A stretch of 64,000 nt of DNA. Origin: Cytobacillus gottheilii (lineage in GTDB: Bacteria > Bacillota > Bacilli > Bacillales > Cytobacillaceae). This document shows, one piece after another, positions 18,017-28,771 of the stretch; within the stretch, counting starts at the first letter, position 1; every line of letters begins with the position of its first letter. The translations under genes and the position numbers were made by a program. Location of the stretch: assembly GCF_900166665.1 (NCBI RefSeq), contig NZ_LT800494.1, forward strand, positions 4,504,383-4,568,382, in the 5' to 3' direction. The notes beneath the pieces are model-generated. The model was given only the letters and a program-made list of their open reading frames with translations, was not told the origin of the DNA and ran no database searches.

Positions 18017-18979
18017 TTAGTCTAAGCTAATTGAATCTTTAAGTTTTGAGTATGTGTCACGAACAACATCATATTCAGCATCTTCAGCTTCTTCAATTGC
18101 ATCCCAGCTGTATACATCGTTCATGATTTGAATCATTTCTTCATCTTCATTGAAAGAAAGGAATGTTTCATTAATTTTTGTAACTAGCTCTTCATCTAAT
18201 TCTTTAACAGTAGAAATGGTATCGTTCGGAATTTCTGAAGTATAGCCAAGAATTTTTAATTTTTCTTCCATATCTGGATAATCTTCAGTTAGTGTAGTAC
18301 GAACATCATCAAATGTCGTTGCTACATCAGCATCACCATCATAAACTGCAATTGCAGCGGAATCATGGCCGCCAGCCGCAACACCTTCAGAGAAAAATTC
18401 AGTTTGCAGTGCTTCAGCAGATGCAATATCAAACTCGCCCATTAATTGTGCTGCAGGGAATAGGAAACCAGAAGTTGAAGCAGCATCTGGATAAGCCCAA
18501 ATTTTACCTTCTAGATCTTCTAGTGACTCAATGCCGGAATCTGCACGTACAACGTATTGTGCTTTATATGTTCCACTGCCGTGACGAACAGATTTTAATT
18601 GTACATCTACACCATATTGCTCATTAGCAAGTACATAAGCAAATGCAGGGATAAAACCAATTTGTACTTCATTTGCACCCATTGCTTCAATTAATGCTGA
18701 GTAATCAGTCATTACTTTACCTTCTACCTCAACACCAAGTTCTTCACTTAAACGATCAGCTAACGGTTCAACAGTATCTGCGATTGTATCGGAATCCTGT
18801 GATGGTACAAACCCCATTACAAGACTTTCAGGTGTTTCTGCTGTTTCAGTTGCTTCACTTCCATTGTTATCATCTGTTGAATCTCCTGATGTATCTTCGT
18901 TACTTGAAGATTCGCCGCCGCAAGCTGCAAGTGTTACTGCTAAAATTGCTATTAGCAAGAAACCAAGAAATTTTTTCAT
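18017..18979 (-). CDS. phnD: Phosphonate/phosphite-type substrate-binding lipoprotein
   Basis: Periplasmic-binding-protein-like lipoprotein of the PhnD/PtxB family, 320 residues. The signal peptide ends in the lipobox LAAC, followed by a Gly/Ser/Asp-rich linker to about residue 48. The mature part starts with SLVMGFVPSQDSD and contains typical PhnD segments such as GFIPAFAYVLA and SVRHGSGTYKAQYVVR. First gene of the operon and the substrate-defining component. Phosphonate, phosphite or another oxyanion cannot be told apart by eye. Confidence 0.9.
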   Translation of the reverse strand: MKKFLGFLLIAILAVTLAACGGESSSNEDTSGDSTDDNNGSEATETAETPESLVMGFVPSQDSDTIADTVEPLADRLSEELGVEVEGKVMTDYSALIEAMGANEVQIGFIPAFAYVLANEQYGVDVQLKSVRHGSGTYKAQYVVRADSGIESLEDLEGKIWAYPDAASTSGFLFPAAQLMGEFDIASAEALQTEFFSEGVAAGGHDSAAIAVYDGDADVATTFDDVRTTLTEDYPDMEEKLKILGYTSEIPNDTISTVKELDEELVTKINETFLSFNEDEEMIQIMNDVYSWDAIEEAEDAEYDVVRDTYSKLKDSISLD

Positions 18980-19218
18980 TACTAATTCCTCCCGAAGTGT
19001 ATGAATTTTGCCTAAAACCTATTATGACTTCGGATATTCTACTTTTCTACCATTTCTGAGTTTTTTTACAATTCATTTACATGGCTTTACATTTGTTAAA
19101 ATCAGCACTACGATTCTATCTATTGTTACGGAAAGGATTAGGTAGTTTTCCCTATATTTCACACTTGTTCAATTTACAAAACATTTACATTGATAGAGGT
19201 TTAAAAAAGAAATAAAAA

Positions 19219-19249
19219 AACACCGATCTCTTAAAAAGAGTCAGTGTTT
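19219..19249 (-). terminator. Terminator of the DUF2200 gene
   Basis: Minus-strand hairpin AAACACTGACTC / GAGATCGGTGTTT followed by seven T. Confidence 0.8.
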
Positions 19250-19267
19250 CCTCCATTCTAATCATGA

Positions 19268-19615
19268 TTACCGCAGAATCTTTTCCATCTTTTTTCCCTT
19301 TGCTAATTCATCAATCAGTTTATCCAAATAGCGAATTTCGCGCATTGTTGTTTCTTCAATCTCTTCGATTCGCACACCGCAGATTACACCTTTTATTAAG
19401 GATCTTGATAGGTTCATTTGCGGAGCGGCTTCAAAGAAGTTCTCAAAGTCTGTTTTATTTTCTATTTGCTCTTCTAACTCAGTTTGGCTATAGCCTGTTA
19501 GCCAGCGGATAATTTCATCGACTTCTTCTTTTGTTCGTCCCTTTTTCTCTGCCTTTGTCACATAATGGGGATAGACACTTGCAAAACTAGTCGTATAGAT
19601 TCGGTGCTTAGTCAT
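19268..19615 (-). CDS. DUF2200 family protein
   Basis: Small cytosolic protein of 115 residues that matches the DUF2200 pattern: an N-terminal [27 protein letters not shown] segment, a WLTGYS motif, and [30 protein letters not shown] at the end. The family has no established function; remote similarity to DNA-binding proteins has been suggested for related folds. It is transcribed alone with its own terminator. Confidence 0.8.
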   Translation of the reverse strand: MTKHRIYTTSFASVYPHYVTKAEKKGRTKEEVDEIIRWLTGYSQTELEEQIENKTDFENFFEAAPQMNLSRSLIKGVICGVRIEEIEETTMREIRYLDKLIDELAKGKKMEKILR

Positions 19616-19976
19616 TGATACACCCTCACTTATATGTTTTCAACTAGTATATCATGATTAAAGCCTTCTTAAACGACTATACAGCTTCCTATTACTCCTT
19701 AATGCTGCTAATGAAAACCTTCTAGTTGAGGAGTTATTATCTGCCGATACAAGTAATCGATCTCATTTCTACAACCAAAATAAAGATACGCCTCTCCAAG
19801 CAATATATCAATCTGTTTTGAATTCAGAATTGAGAATCAAGAAAAATCCTTATCCGAACTGAATAGTGATTCAACAAATTTGAAGCGTGGAAGGGAAAAG
19901 TGTATGAATTACTAAAAGGGGTATTTCAGCGTTTTTATTGGAAATAATTTTAATAAAATAAAAACCAGTACCATTT
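19616..19976. other. Intergenic region, nothing recognised
   Basis: About 360 bases of AT-rich sequence between the DUF2200 gene and the small cysteine-rich gene. No ORF, repeat or RNA motif is convincing. Confidence 0.5.
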
Positions 19977-19991
19977 AAGGAGGCGATTACT

Positions 19992-20168
19992 ATGGCATCA
20001 ACCTTTGCTATGTGTATGAACTGTGGTTGTAATGAAGAAGATGTAGAGGTATACAAGTGTTATGATTGCAATAAAACATATTGTTATGTATGTGCAAACT
20101 CTGGTTTCTTTTCAACTAATTGCCCTAACTGCAATAGCGGTGGTACAAGACTAGGCAAAATTATATAG
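19992..20168 (+). CDS. Small cysteine-rich zinc-finger-like protein (58 aa)
   Basis: Short gene preceded by the strong site TAAGGAGGCG at 19976-19985. The product has nine Cys in an orderly array: C8-x2-C11-x-C13, C23-x2-C26, C31-x2-C34 and C44-x2-C47, separated by aromatic and acidic residues. That arrangement suggests a treble-clef or RING-like fold binding two zinc ions. No family name is recognised. It ends 57 bp before the tandem repeat array, so it may be the chromosomal neighbour of the insertion or part of the element. Confidence 0.75.
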   Translation: MASTFAMCMNCGCNEEDVEVYKCYDCNKTYCYVCANSGFFSTNCPNCNSGGTRLGKII

Positions 20169-20293
20169 ATGTACTTTTGCCATAATAAAAAACTGTGCAA
20201 TAAAAAGAACAGTTAATTCAAATGCCAAGTTTGCTATTTTTATTGAATTTATTGTGTAACTTCTTTCCTCCGTTAGATTTTTTAAACAAAAAA

Positions 20294-20332
20294 AGAATCG
20301 TGATAAAGTGCCGAGGCACATATCACGATTCT
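20294..20332 (-). terminator. Perfect hairpin in each array unit (unit 1 shown)
   Basis: AGAATCGTGATA and TATCACGATTCT form a 12-bp stem with an inner GTGCC/GGCAC stem. A T run follows on the minus strand. It recurs every 782 bp (21076, 21858, 22640). Confidence 0.75.
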
Positions 20333-20359
20333 AAATTACATAGATTGATTTATATATTA

Positions 20360-20425
20360 TGTCACACGATAATAAAATCCTGTGTCATTTTAAGTTAAAA
20401 ACTGTGACATTTTATATTAAAATCC
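20360..20425. repeat. Three adjacent TnsB-site-like repeats (transposon end) in each unit
   Basis: Three head-to-tail repeats of 21, 22 and 23 bp start at 20360 (TGTCACACGAT...), 20381 (TGTGTCATTTTA...) and 20403 (TGTGACATTTTATATTAAAA). The first and third both end in TAAAATCC and the second in TTAAAAAC. Adjacent repeats of about 22 bp starting at a terminal TGT are the hallmark of Tn7-family ends. They recur in all four units. Assignment as the left end of the Tn7-like element is inferred; no matching right end was found. Confidence 0.55.
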
Positions 20426-23400
20426 ACAATAGCTTTTTATTGCCCTGCTAAAAAGTCCTTCCCCGTCTTCCTCTCCCTCTCACTCCCCTCAAACCCTTGC
20501 GACTCTAAGCCCCACCCTTCTTATCTTGCCTTTTTTCTTCATTCCATTCTGCTACATAGTTCTTCCCCAAAACCCCCATTTTCGCCCTCTTTTTTCCGTT
20601 CTGGGTCGTATCGAATATTCAGACAATGTTAAAAAGTTCTTCCATAATGGAGGGAAGAATCAAGAGAAAAGATTGAAAAAACACGTTGAGAAATACACGA
20701 AAAAGAACTGAAACCCTACGGGTTTATGCAGTGAGGAAAACAACATATTAGAAGAGAGAAAAGAATGAGCAAGGATGATTGAACCCCTACTGGACAAGGG
20801 ATTGAGGAGATATTGGACAAAACAAAAAGACTGGACCACTATTGGATCCAGCCTGAAATATAATTGATTTTACGATTGAAAAATGATTGAGTACATATTG
20901 TTCGCCTGCTCTTTTTTCCTCACTCTTCCTTCCGCTCTGGATACCAACTATTTAACAGTAGCTACCGACTTTTTAGCATGGAGAAGAAGAATAAGACAGC
21001 TACATACCAAGTTTGCTATTTTTATTGAATTTATTGTGTAACTTCTTTCCTCCGTTAGATTTTTTAAACAAAAAAAGAATCGTGATAAAGTGCCGAGGCA
21101 CATATCACGATTCTAAATTACATAGATTGATTTATATATTATGTCACACGATAATAAAATCCTGTGTCATTTTAAGTTAAAAACTGTGACATTTTATATT
21201 AAAATCCACAATAGCTTTTTATTGCCCTGCTAAAAAGTCCTTCCCCGTCTTCCTCTCCCTCTCACTCCCCTCAAACCCTTGCGACTCTAAGCCCCACCCT
21301 TCTTATCTTGCCTTTTTTCTTCATTCCATTCTGCTACATAGTTCTTCCCCAAAACCCCCATTTTCGCCCTCTTTTTTCCGTTCTGGGTCGTATCGAATAT
21401 TCAGACAATGTTAAAAAGTTCTTCCATAATGGAGGGAAGAATCAAGAGAAAAGATTGAAAAAACACGTTGAGAAATACACGAAAAAGAACTGAAACCCTA
21501 CGGGTTTATGCAGTGAGGAAAACAACATATTAGAAGAGAGAAAAGAATGAGCAAGGATGATTGAACCCCTACTGGACAAGGGATTGAGGAGATATTGGAC
21601 AAAACAAAAAGACTGGACCACTATTGGATCCAGCCTGAAATATAATTGATTTTACGATTGAAAAATGATTGAGTACATATTGTTCGCCTGCTCTTTTTTC
21701 CTCACTCTTCCTTCCGCTCTGGATACCAACTATTTAACAGTAGCTACCGACTTTTTAGCATGGAGAAGAAGAATAAGACAGCTACATACCAAGTTTGCTA
21801 TTTTTATTGAATTTATTGTGTAACTTCTTTCCTCCGTTAGATTTTTTAAACAAAAAAAGAATCGTGATAAAGTGCCGAGGCACATATCACGATTCTAAAT
21901 TACATAGATTGATTTATATATTATGTCACACGATAATAAAATCCTGTGTCATTTTAAGTTAAAAACTGTGACATTTTATATTAAAATCCACAATAGCTTT
22001 TTATTGCCCTGCTAAAAAGTCCTTCCCCGTCTTCCTCTCCCTCTCACTCCCCTCAAACCCTTGCGACTCTAAGCCCCACCCTTCTTATCTTGCCTTTTTT
22101 CTTCATTCCATTCTGCTACATAGTTCTTCCCCAAAACCCCCATTTTCGCCCTCTTTTTTCCGTTCTGGGTCGTATCGAATATTCAGACAATGTTAAAAAG
22201 TTCTTCCATAATGGAGGGAAGAATCAAGAGAAAAGATTGAAAAAACACGTTGAGAAATACACGAAAAAGAACTGAAACCCTACGGGTTTATGCAGTGAGG
22301 AAAACAACATATTAGAAGAGAGAAAAGAATGAGCAAGGATGATTGAACCCCTACTGGACAAGGGATTGAGGAGATATTGGACAAAACAAAAAGACTGGAC
22401 CACTATTGGATCCAGCCTGAAATATAATTGATTTTACGATTGAAAAATGATTGAGTACATATTGTTCGCCTGCTCTTTTTTCCTCACTCTTCCTTCCGCT
22501 CTGGATACCAACTATTTAACAGTAGCTACCGACTTTTTAGCATGGAGAAGAAGAATAAGACAGCTACATACCAAGTTTGCTATTTTTATTGAATTTATTG
22601 TGTAACTTCTTTCCTCCGTTAGATTTTTTAAACAAAAAAAGAATCGTGATAAAGTGCCGAGGCACATATCACGATTCTAAATTACATAGATTGATTTATA
22701 TATTATGTCACACGATAATAAAATCCTGTGTCATTTTAAGTTAAAAACTGTGACATTTTATATTAAAATCCACAATAGCTTTTTATTGCCCTGCTAAAAA
22801 GTCCTTCCCCGTCTTCCTCTCCCTCTCACTCCCCTCAAACCCTTGCGACTCTAAGCCCCACCCTTCTTATCTTGCCTTTTTTCTTCATTCCATTCTGCTA
22901 CATAGTTCTTCCCCAAAACCCCCATTTTCGCCCTCTTTTTTCCGTTCTGGGTCGTATCGAATATTCAGACAATGTTAAAAAGTTCTTCCATAATGGAGGG
23001 AAGAATCAAGAGAAAAGATTGAAAAAACACGTTGAGAAATACACGAAAAAGAACTGAAACCCTACGGGTTTATGCAGTGAGGAAAACAACATATTAGAAG
23101 AGAGAAAAGAATGAGCAAGGATGATTGAACCCCTACTGGACAAGGGATTGAGGAGATATTGGACAAAACAAAAAGACTGGACCACTATTGGATCCAGCCT
23201 GAAATATAATTGATTTTACGATTGAAAAATGATTGAGTACATATTGTTCGCCTGCTCTTTTTTCCTCACTCTTCCTTCCGCTCTGGATACCAACTATTTA
23301 ACAGTAGCTACCGACTTTTTAGCATGGAGAAGAAGAATAAGACAGCTACATATAATAGAAAAAAGAATAAAGAAACAAGATGAAATAAATATAAAAAGGA

Positions 23401-23458
23401 TAAGCTATCTCGCCCCATTACTTTAAGGTGTGATACTTCACAATATTCTACGTAAACA

Positions 23459-23499
23459 AAAAAAGGCAATGCTATTATAAAGTAAAGCATTCGCCCCTT
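23459..23499 (-). terminator. Terminator of the mer operon
   Basis: On the minus strand AATGCT and AGCATT flanked by GGC/GCC form a stem followed by seven T. It lies downstream of the NUDIX gene. Confidence 0.7.
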
Positions 23500-23516
23500 G
23501 GCTTAATAAGAGAGTT

Positions 23517-23972
23517 TTATTTTTCAAGTTGACCTTTTACCCCAACTAACTTGTCTTTAATAAAAGGGTCAATCTCGTCAGGTAAATGATCTAATCCAAA
23601 AAATTGTGCCTCTATTCCTTGGTTGCTTTCAGGTGTTATTTCTCCTTCGTACTTGGTACATAAATAACCAATTGCAACCGTTTGATACTCGTCTCCACTT
23701 TCCTCGACACGATTTATTAATTCCTTTCCTGAATAGACACCAAATAATTTTAACTCTTTTATCTTTAAGCCTATTTCTTGAAAGACTTTTCGTGTAATAC
23801 AATCCTCAACTGACTCATTTAACTGCAAAATTCCACCCGGAATCCCCCAAGTTGCTCCTGAATATCTACTTAATAATATTTCTCCGTAATGATTAACAAT
23901 AGCTACACTTGGCCGAACAATAATTAGTGAAGAATTCCCAATCATTTGTCTCATATTTTCACAATAATCCAT
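23517..23972 (-). CDS. NUDIX-family protein with a degenerate Nudix box
   Basis: NUDIX fold protein of 151 residues; ATG at 23972 follows CGGAGG. Families of this type hydrolyse nucleoside diphosphates linked to other groups. The Nudix box is recognisable as GILQLNE-x7-RKVFQEIGL, but the consensus REVxEExG is changed to RKVFQEIG, so two of the usual metal-binding Glu positions are Lys and Gln. Activity may be lost or altered. It follows merA after 32 bp and shares its terminator, an unusual partner for a mercury operon. Confidence 0.8.
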   Translation of the reverse strand: MDYCENMRQMIGNSSLIIVRPSVAIVNHYGEILLSRYSGATWGIPGGILQLNESVEDCITRKVFQEIGLKIKELKLFGVYSGKELINRVEESGDEYQTVAIGYLCTKYEGEITPESNQGIEAQFFGLDHLPDEIDPFIKDKLVGVKGQLEK

Positions 23973-24004
23973 ACATACCTCCGATGATATTAATTTATTT
24001 ACAT

Positions 24005-25651
24005 TTACCCTGCACAACAAGATAGCTTCGAAACATCTTTATCAAATGTAAGAGCAGTTAGTCTTAGTCCTTCTGCCATTGTTAAATATGGTGCAAGGCT
24101 ATCTTTTAAATCCTCCACGGTTAAACCAAACTTAACTGCTAATGTCGCTGCATAAATCACATCACCTGCATTTTCAGATACAATATGAACTCCAAGAATT
24201 TTTAATGTTTTAGCATCAGCAACAACCTTAAATACACCTGTCGTTTCACGGTTTACTAATGCTCTTGGAACGGAATCTAAAGATAGTACAGATGTTTTTA
24301 CTTCATAGCCTTGTTCTTTTGCCTTTTTCTCTGTTAAACCAACTGTTGCAATGGATGGATTTATAAATGTGACAGCAGGAAAAACTGATAAATCTAATTT
24401 TTTATTTAACCCACCAATCGCATTATCAGCAACAACCCCACCTTCATAGGCTGCTACATATACAAATTGCGGCCCTAATGTTACATCTCCTGCTGCATAA
24501 ATCTTCTGATTACTTGTTCTGGCATAATCATTTATCAGTATTTCATTTCGTTTTCCGACTTCAACCCCTGCTGCACTTAAATTTAAAGAATCCGTATTTG
24601 GTTTTCTTCCTGTTGCAACAAGTAGTTGTTCTGATTCCACAACTTTTTTCTTGCCATCTACCGTTACATAAACCTTTTTTACCGCTCCAACTTGCTCTAC
24701 ACGCTCATAAGTTGCCCCTTTCAAAAGGTTTATACCTTGTTCTGTCAAAACCTTTTCTACAGCTTCTGAAATCTCTGGATCATATTCTTTTAAAAGACAA
24801 TCACTTCTTTGGATAAGAGTTACTTCTGAACCTAAATTATGAAACAGTTGCCCAAGTTCCAACCCGATATAGCCTGAACCCATTACTGTTAATCGCTTAG
24901 GCATCTTTTTTAATTCAAGTAGTGTTGTACTTGTAATATAATCTACTTCTTCAAGTCCTGAAATTGTTGGTATTGATGGTGAAGCACCTGTTGCAATTAA
25001 AAAGCGTTTAGCAGAATGTTTCTCCCCATTTACTTCAACTGTATTTTCATCAATAAATTTTGCTTCACCCTTTATTAAATCAATACCATATTCATCAATT
25101 AAGTCTATATATTTTTGATTTCGAAGTTCGCTAACTAATTCATCCTTTTGCTTCACCAAAGAGGCTAAATCGACTTCTCCAACAGATGTTTGTAACCCTA
25201 TAAATGGATTTGCTTTTGCTATATGATTGATTTCTCCTGCTCTAAGAAGTGTTTTTGATGGAACACAACCAACATTCACGCAAGTTCCACCAACAGTTCC
25301 ACGTTCAATCATCCCCACTTTTGCCCCATATTCAATTGATTTAATGGCAGCAGAAAAAGCTGCCCCGCCTGAACCAATGATAAGTAAATCGTAATCACTT
25401 TTAATATCTAACTCTATATCTTTTAGCTTCTGTGTTGAAATATCTTCTATGTCTTCTGGTTGATATTTTGCTTGTTTAATTGCTTGTCTTACATTTTCAG
25501 CATTAACATCATCTGGTATTTCAAATACCGATTCACCACGTCTAAAACTGGTTTCGATATTTAAAGCACCTATGTTGGTTAAAGCAGCATAAATATGTTG
25601 TTCACAGCCTGTACAGGTCATTCCGTTGATTTTAATCCGATATTTTTTCAC
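24005..25651 (-). CDS. merA: Mercuric reductase
   Basis: FAD/NADPH-dependent enzyme reducing Hg(II) to volatile Hg(0) in the cytosol. An N-terminal heavy-metal domain has GMTCTGC (Cys13, Cys16). The pyridine-nucleotide disulfide oxidoreductase core shows [10 protein letters not shown], the redox pair [12 protein letters not shown] (Cys124, Cys129), a second Rossmann motif [10 protein letters not shown] and AAGDVT. The C-terminus ends in the Cys545-Cys546 pair that hands Hg(II) to the active site. 548 residues, full length. No merT, merP or merB is nearby. Confidence 0.97.
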   Translation of the reverse strand: MKKYRIKINGMTCTGCEQHIYAALTNIGALNIETSFRRGESVFEIPDDVNAENVRQAIKQAKYQPEDIEDISTQKLKDIELDIKSDYDLLIIGSGGAAFSAAIKSIEYGAKVGMIERGTVGGTCVNVGCVPSKTLLRAGEINHIAKANPFIGLQTSVGEVDLASLVKQKDELVSELRNQKYIDLIDEYGIDLIKGEAKFIDENTVEVNGEKHSAKRFLIATGASPSIPTISGLEEVDYITSTTLLELKKMPKRLTVMGSGYIGLELGQLFHNLGSEVTLIQRSDCLLKEYDPEISEAVEKVLTEQGINLLKGATYERVEQVGAVKKVYVTVDGKKKVVESEQLLVATGRKPNTDSLNLSAAGVEVGKRNEILINDYARTSNQKIYAAGDVTLGPQFVYVAAYEGGVVADNAIGGLNKKLDLSVFPAVTFINPSIATVGLTEKKAKEQGYEVKTSVLSLDSVPRALVNRETTGVFKVVADAKTLKILGVHIVSENAGDVIYAATLAVKFGLTVEDLKDSLAPYLTMAEGLRLTALTFDKDVSKLSCCAG

Positions 25652-25676
25652 CTTTTCTTCCTCCTCTATTTAAAAA

Positions 25677-26075
25677 TCAATCAAAAATCAAAGATTCAAC
25701 AATAGGACATTGATGTATTGCCTTTTGATCTGGACATCGACTTTTTAAGTCCTTTAACATTGACTCAATACGCTTTAAATCTGCAATTTGTTCTTGAATT
25801 TCTAATTCTTTTTTTGATACAAATTCAAATATATTTTTGCAGCGAACTTCATCATTATCGACAACTCCAAGTAATATATATATTTCACTCAATGAAAAGC
25901 CAAGATTTTGCAGTCTTTTAATAAATTTTACACGCTTAACATCATCATCTGAATATATCCGATAACCTTCATTCGTTCGGGAAGGATCTTTTAATAATGA
26001 TTTTTTTTCGTAATACCTAATTGTCTCTTTATTTACACCGGATTTTTCGGCAAACACACTAATTCGGTAACTCAA
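25677..26075 (-). CDS. merR: Mercury-responsive MerR regulator
   Basis: Activator/repressor of the mer operon. The N-terminal winged helix reads SVFAEKSGVNKETIRYYE, followed by a dimerisation helix. Three Cys match the Hg(II) site of Gram-positive MerR: one in DEVRCKN and two in SRCPDQKAIHQCP. I place the start at TTG 26075 (132 residues) because GGGGTGA precedes it and it matches known MerR lengths; upstream codons cross the promoter. It lies 25 bp before merA. Confidence 0.93.
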   Translation of the reverse strand: MSYRISVFAEKSGVNKETIRYYEKKSLLKDPSRTNEGYRIYSDDDVKRVKFIKRLQNLGFSLSEIYILLGVVDNDEVRCKNIFEFVSKKELEIQEQIADLKRIESMLKDLKSRCPDQKAIHQCPIVESLIFD

Positions 26076-26093
26076 ATTATTCACCCCTATAAA

Positions 26094-26126
26094 CATAATA
26101 AACCGTGTACTAAGGTACACGGTCAA
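26094..26126 (-). promoter_or_regulatory. MerR-type promoter and operator
   Basis: The dyad ACCGTGTAC-n4-GTACACGGT (26102-26123) lies between -35 TTGACC (26121-26126) and -10 TTATTA (26096-26101), a 19-bp spacer. A long spacer with a central dyad is the signature of MerR-controlled promoters. Confidence 0.85.
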
Positions 26127-26197
26127 GTATAATATTAAAATTCTTTTCTTCAAGTATTCTGCCCGTTAACGTCTTGCTATCCCTTTTACATATGATT

Positions 26198-28327
26198 CTA
26201 TTCTTTAACTTTTAGCAATCGCAAACTGTTTAATGTCACAAGTAATGTTGCACCCATATCTGCAAATATCGCTATCCATAGCGTTAACCAACCAGGCATA
26301 ACTAACAATAATGCCACTAATTTAATCGCTAAAGAGAAGGTAATATTTTGCTTGATGATTACTAAAGCCTTACGACTTAACTTTATTGTATATGGCAATT
26401 TGCTTAAATCATCAGACATTAAGGCAATATCAGCCGTTTCTAATGCTGTATCTGTTCCAGCACCACCCATCGCTACACCAACAGTGGAAGCTGCAAGTGC
26501 TGGTGCATCATTCACACCATCCCCAACCATTGCTACACTTTGATGTTTTCCTCGAAGTTCTTTAATAAAATTCAACTTATCCTCTGGTAGCAAATCAGCT
26601 TTTATATCAGTAACTCCAACTTGTTTCCCAATTGCTGATGCAGTTCTTTTGTTATCCCCTGTCAACATTACCGTTTCAATTCCAATATTATTCAATTTAC
26701 CAATGACTTCTTTTGATGTTTCCCTAATTTCATCGGCTACGGCGATTAACGAAAGAATCGCTTTCTCCGTTCCTAGTACCATCACGGTTTTTCCTTGGGT
26801 TTGCATTTCAGTAATCTTTTGTTTTCTATCACTTTCAATGCTTCCGTGTAATTCTTCAAAAAGTGCTGGACTTCCAACATAATACATTTCGTTATTTACC
26901 TTGGCTTTTACACCTTTACCTGTAATAGATTGGAAGTCTTCAACTATTACATCATTAAAGTCTAATCCCTTTTCTTCTGCTTTCCGCATAATAGCTGAAG
27001 CTAATGGATGTTGGGATCCTTTTTCAATCGCTGCTGTAATGGTTAACTGTTCATTTTCATTTCCACCATATATCATAATGTCTGTTACAGCAGGAATCCC
27101 TTTAGTTAATGTACCTGTTTTATCAAAAGCAATAGCCTTCAAATGCCCTGCTTCTTCTAAATGGATGCCACCTTTAATTAACACTCCATTTTTTGCTGCA
27201 TTTCCTATTGCAGTTACAACCGCAACTGGAGTAGAAACAACCAAGGCACATGGACAACCAACTACTAATACAGCTAAACCTTGATAAACCCATTCGCTCC
27301 AATCTCCCCCAAATAACGGTGGAATAACCGCAATTAAAAGAGCCAAGATCACAATAACTGGTGTATAGTATTTCGCAAATTTATCGACGAACGCTTGAGA
27401 AGGTGCCCGTTCTGCTTGAGCTTCTTCTACCAAGTGAATGATTTTTGAAAGAGTGGTATCTTCTACTCGTTTTGTCACTTTAACTTCAAGTAACCCTTCT
27501 TCATTTAAGGTTCCCGCAAAAACTTCTTCATCTATCGTTTTCGTTACCGGAACACTTTCACCAGTAATAGCAGCCTGATTTAACGTGGACGTTCCTTTTA
27601 TAACGATTCCATCCATTGCTAATTTTTGGCCAGGCTTTACAATCATGATGTCTCCAACTTGAATTTCATCAACATGAATCATCATTTCTTCATTTCCACG
27701 GCGAATCAATGCTTCTTTTGGAGCAATATCCATTAATGATTCAATTGATTGACGAGCTTTATCCATTGAATAACGCTCTAACGCTTCACTGATCGCAAAT
27801 AAGATGACAACGGTTGCTCCTTCACCCCACTCACCAATAAGGGCAGCTCCTATAATCGCAATGGTCATTAGCGTATTCATATCAAAGAGTAATCTGCTTA
27901 GATTTTTAAGTCCTTTAATGAATAGCGAATACCCCCCAATTAAAATAGACGCTGCATAACCAATCGAAGGTAGTATATGCTCCTCACCATATTGCTCACC
28001 TAAGAACCAACTGACTACAAGCAAAATGGCAGATATATATACCTTAATGTTTTCTTTCTGTTTCCAGAATGGTTCACGCTCTACTTTTTGTTCTTTTTCA
28101 TCCCGAATCTTTAAATTTTCAAACGCCCCTGCTTTTTCCAATTCCTCAATCGTTGTATTCCCTTGAACATAAACTTTAGATGCTCCAAAGTTTACTTTCG
28201 CATTCTGAACACCAGGAAGATCTTTTACATTATCTTCAAAAATGGCAGCACAGTTGGCACAAGTAAATCCTTGAACACGATAGGCTTTCAATTCTTGTTC
28301 ATTTAGTTTTGCTGTTTGATCAGACAT
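26198..28327 (-). CDS. cadA: Cadmium/zinc/lead-exporting P1B-type ATPase
   Basis: Membrane pump exporting Cd(II), Zn(II) or Pb(II) with ATP. One N-terminal metal-binding domain has GFTCANC (Cys23, Cys26). Membrane segments, TGES in the actuator, GCPCALV with the transport Cys-Pro-Cys, the phosphorylation motif [20 protein letters not shown] and [10 protein letters not shown] follow in order. 709 residues, typical of CadA with one HMA domain. It overlaps cadC by eight bases, so the pair is translationally coupled. Confidence 0.96.
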   Translation of the reverse strand: MSDQTAKLNEQELKAYRVQGFTCANCAAIFEDNVKDLPGVQNAKVNFGASKVYVQGNTTIEELEKAGAFENLKIRDEKEQKVEREPFWKQKENIKVYISAILLVVSWFLGEQYGEEHILPSIGYAASILIGGYSLFIKGLKNLSRLLFDMNTLMTIAIIGAALIGEWGEGATVVILFAISEALERYSMDKARQSIESLMDIAPKEALIRRGNEEMMIHVDEIQVGDIMIVKPGQKLAMDGIVIKGTSTLNQAAITGESVPVTKTIDEEVFAGTLNEEGLLEVKVTKRVEDTTLSKIIHLVEEAQAERAPSQAFVDKFAKYYTPVIVILALLIAVIPPLFGGDWSEWVYQGLAVLVVGCPCALVVSTPVAVVTAIGNAAKNGVLIKGGIHLEEAGHLKAIAFDKTGTLTKGIPAVTDIMIYGGNENEQLTITAAIEKGSQHPLASAIMRKAEEKGLDFNDVIVEDFQSITGKGVKAKVNNEMYYVGSPALFEELHGSIESDRKQKITEMQTQGKTVMVLGTEKAILSLIAVADEIRETSKEVIGKLNNIGIETVMLTGDNKRTASAIGKQVGVTDIKADLLPEDKLNFIKELRGKHQSVAMVGDGVNDAPALAASTVGVAMGGAGTDTALETADIALMSDDLSKLPYTIKLSRKALVIIKQNITFSLAIKLVALLLVMPGWLTLWIAIFADMGATLLVTLNSLRLLKVKE

Positions 28328-28688
28328 TGGTTTTCACCTCGTTTTTATGTGCTAACGCAATCATCATTATCTGTTTGATGTGGTCATCATCTAATGAATA
28401 AAATGCTAGTTTTCCCTCTTTTCTGAACTTAACAATCCCTTGCTTGTGGAGGGTACGTAAATGATGAGAAGCATTCGCTACAGTAACACCTACAATATTT
28501 GCTATATCGCACACACATAGTTCTTCATCTTGGCACAAAGCGTAGGTAATTTTTGCTCTATTTTCATCTGCAATAGCTTTTAGCATTTGGGATACACTAA
28601 CAATGTCAATTGATTGTAAATCCCCTTGTATTCGATTTACCTTTTCTTCATCATAACAATAAATCTCACAGGTATCTTTTTTATTCAT
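28320..28688 (-). CDS. cadC: Cadmium-responsive ArsR-family repressor
   Basis: Winged-helix repressor released by Cd(II), Pb(II) or Zn(II). The metal-sensing Cys occur at residues 7 and 11 (DTCEIYC) and 58 and 60 (ELCVCD), the same spacing as CadC of plasmid pI258. The recognition helix region is [15 protein letters not shown]. 122 residues. It lies upstream of and overlaps cadA, and two dyad operators precede it. Confidence 0.95.
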   Translation of the reverse strand: MNKKDTCEIYCYDEEKVNRIQGDLQSIDIVSVSQMLKAIADENRAKITYALCQDEELCVCDIANIVGVTVANASHHLRTLHKQGIVKFRKEGKLAFYSLDDDHIKQIMMIALAHKNEVKTNV

Positions 28689-28705
28689 TTTTTCACTCCA
28701 TTCTC

Positions 28706-28771
28706 ATTCAAGTGTTTATTTGAATATAGTATACTCCTTTTACTCGCTAACATTCAAGTGGTTATTTGAAT
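28706..28771 (-). promoter_or_regulatory. cadC promoter with two CadC operators
   Basis: Two near-identical 20-bp dyads, ATTCAAGTGTTTATTTGAAT (28706-28725) and the same with one base changed (28752-28771), lie 46 bp apart. On the minus strand TTGAAT (28752-28757) and TATACT (28728-28733) form a promoter with an 18-bp spacer, so the upstream dyad covers the -35 and the downstream dyad follows the -10. The sequence resembles the cad operator of pI258. Confidence 0.85.

Larger units (their letters stand above)
20225..23352. repeat. Tandem array of four 782-bp units
   Basis: Four consecutive copies of one 782-bp unit start at 20225, 21007, 21789 and 22571; by eye they appear identical. The boundary is sharp: the first base before CCAAGTTTGC differs between copies, and after 23352 the sequence diverges. 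Each unit has a perfect hairpin, three TGT-starting repeats, a pyrimidine-rich tract, and several GGAC-containing repeats near its end. No real gene is seen; a repeated 61-codon ORF lacks a ribosome binding site. Copy number could be affected by assembly. Confidence 0.95.

Noticed and set aside
20526..20711. 61-codon plus-strand ORF repeated four times in the array (also at 21308, 22090 and 22872)
   Set aside because: It starts in a pyrimidine-rich tract without a ribosome binding site and its product is low-complexity; it repeats only because the DNA repeats.
20225..23352. CRISPR array
   Set aside because: Units are 782 bp and adjacent copies are fully identical with no unique spacers.
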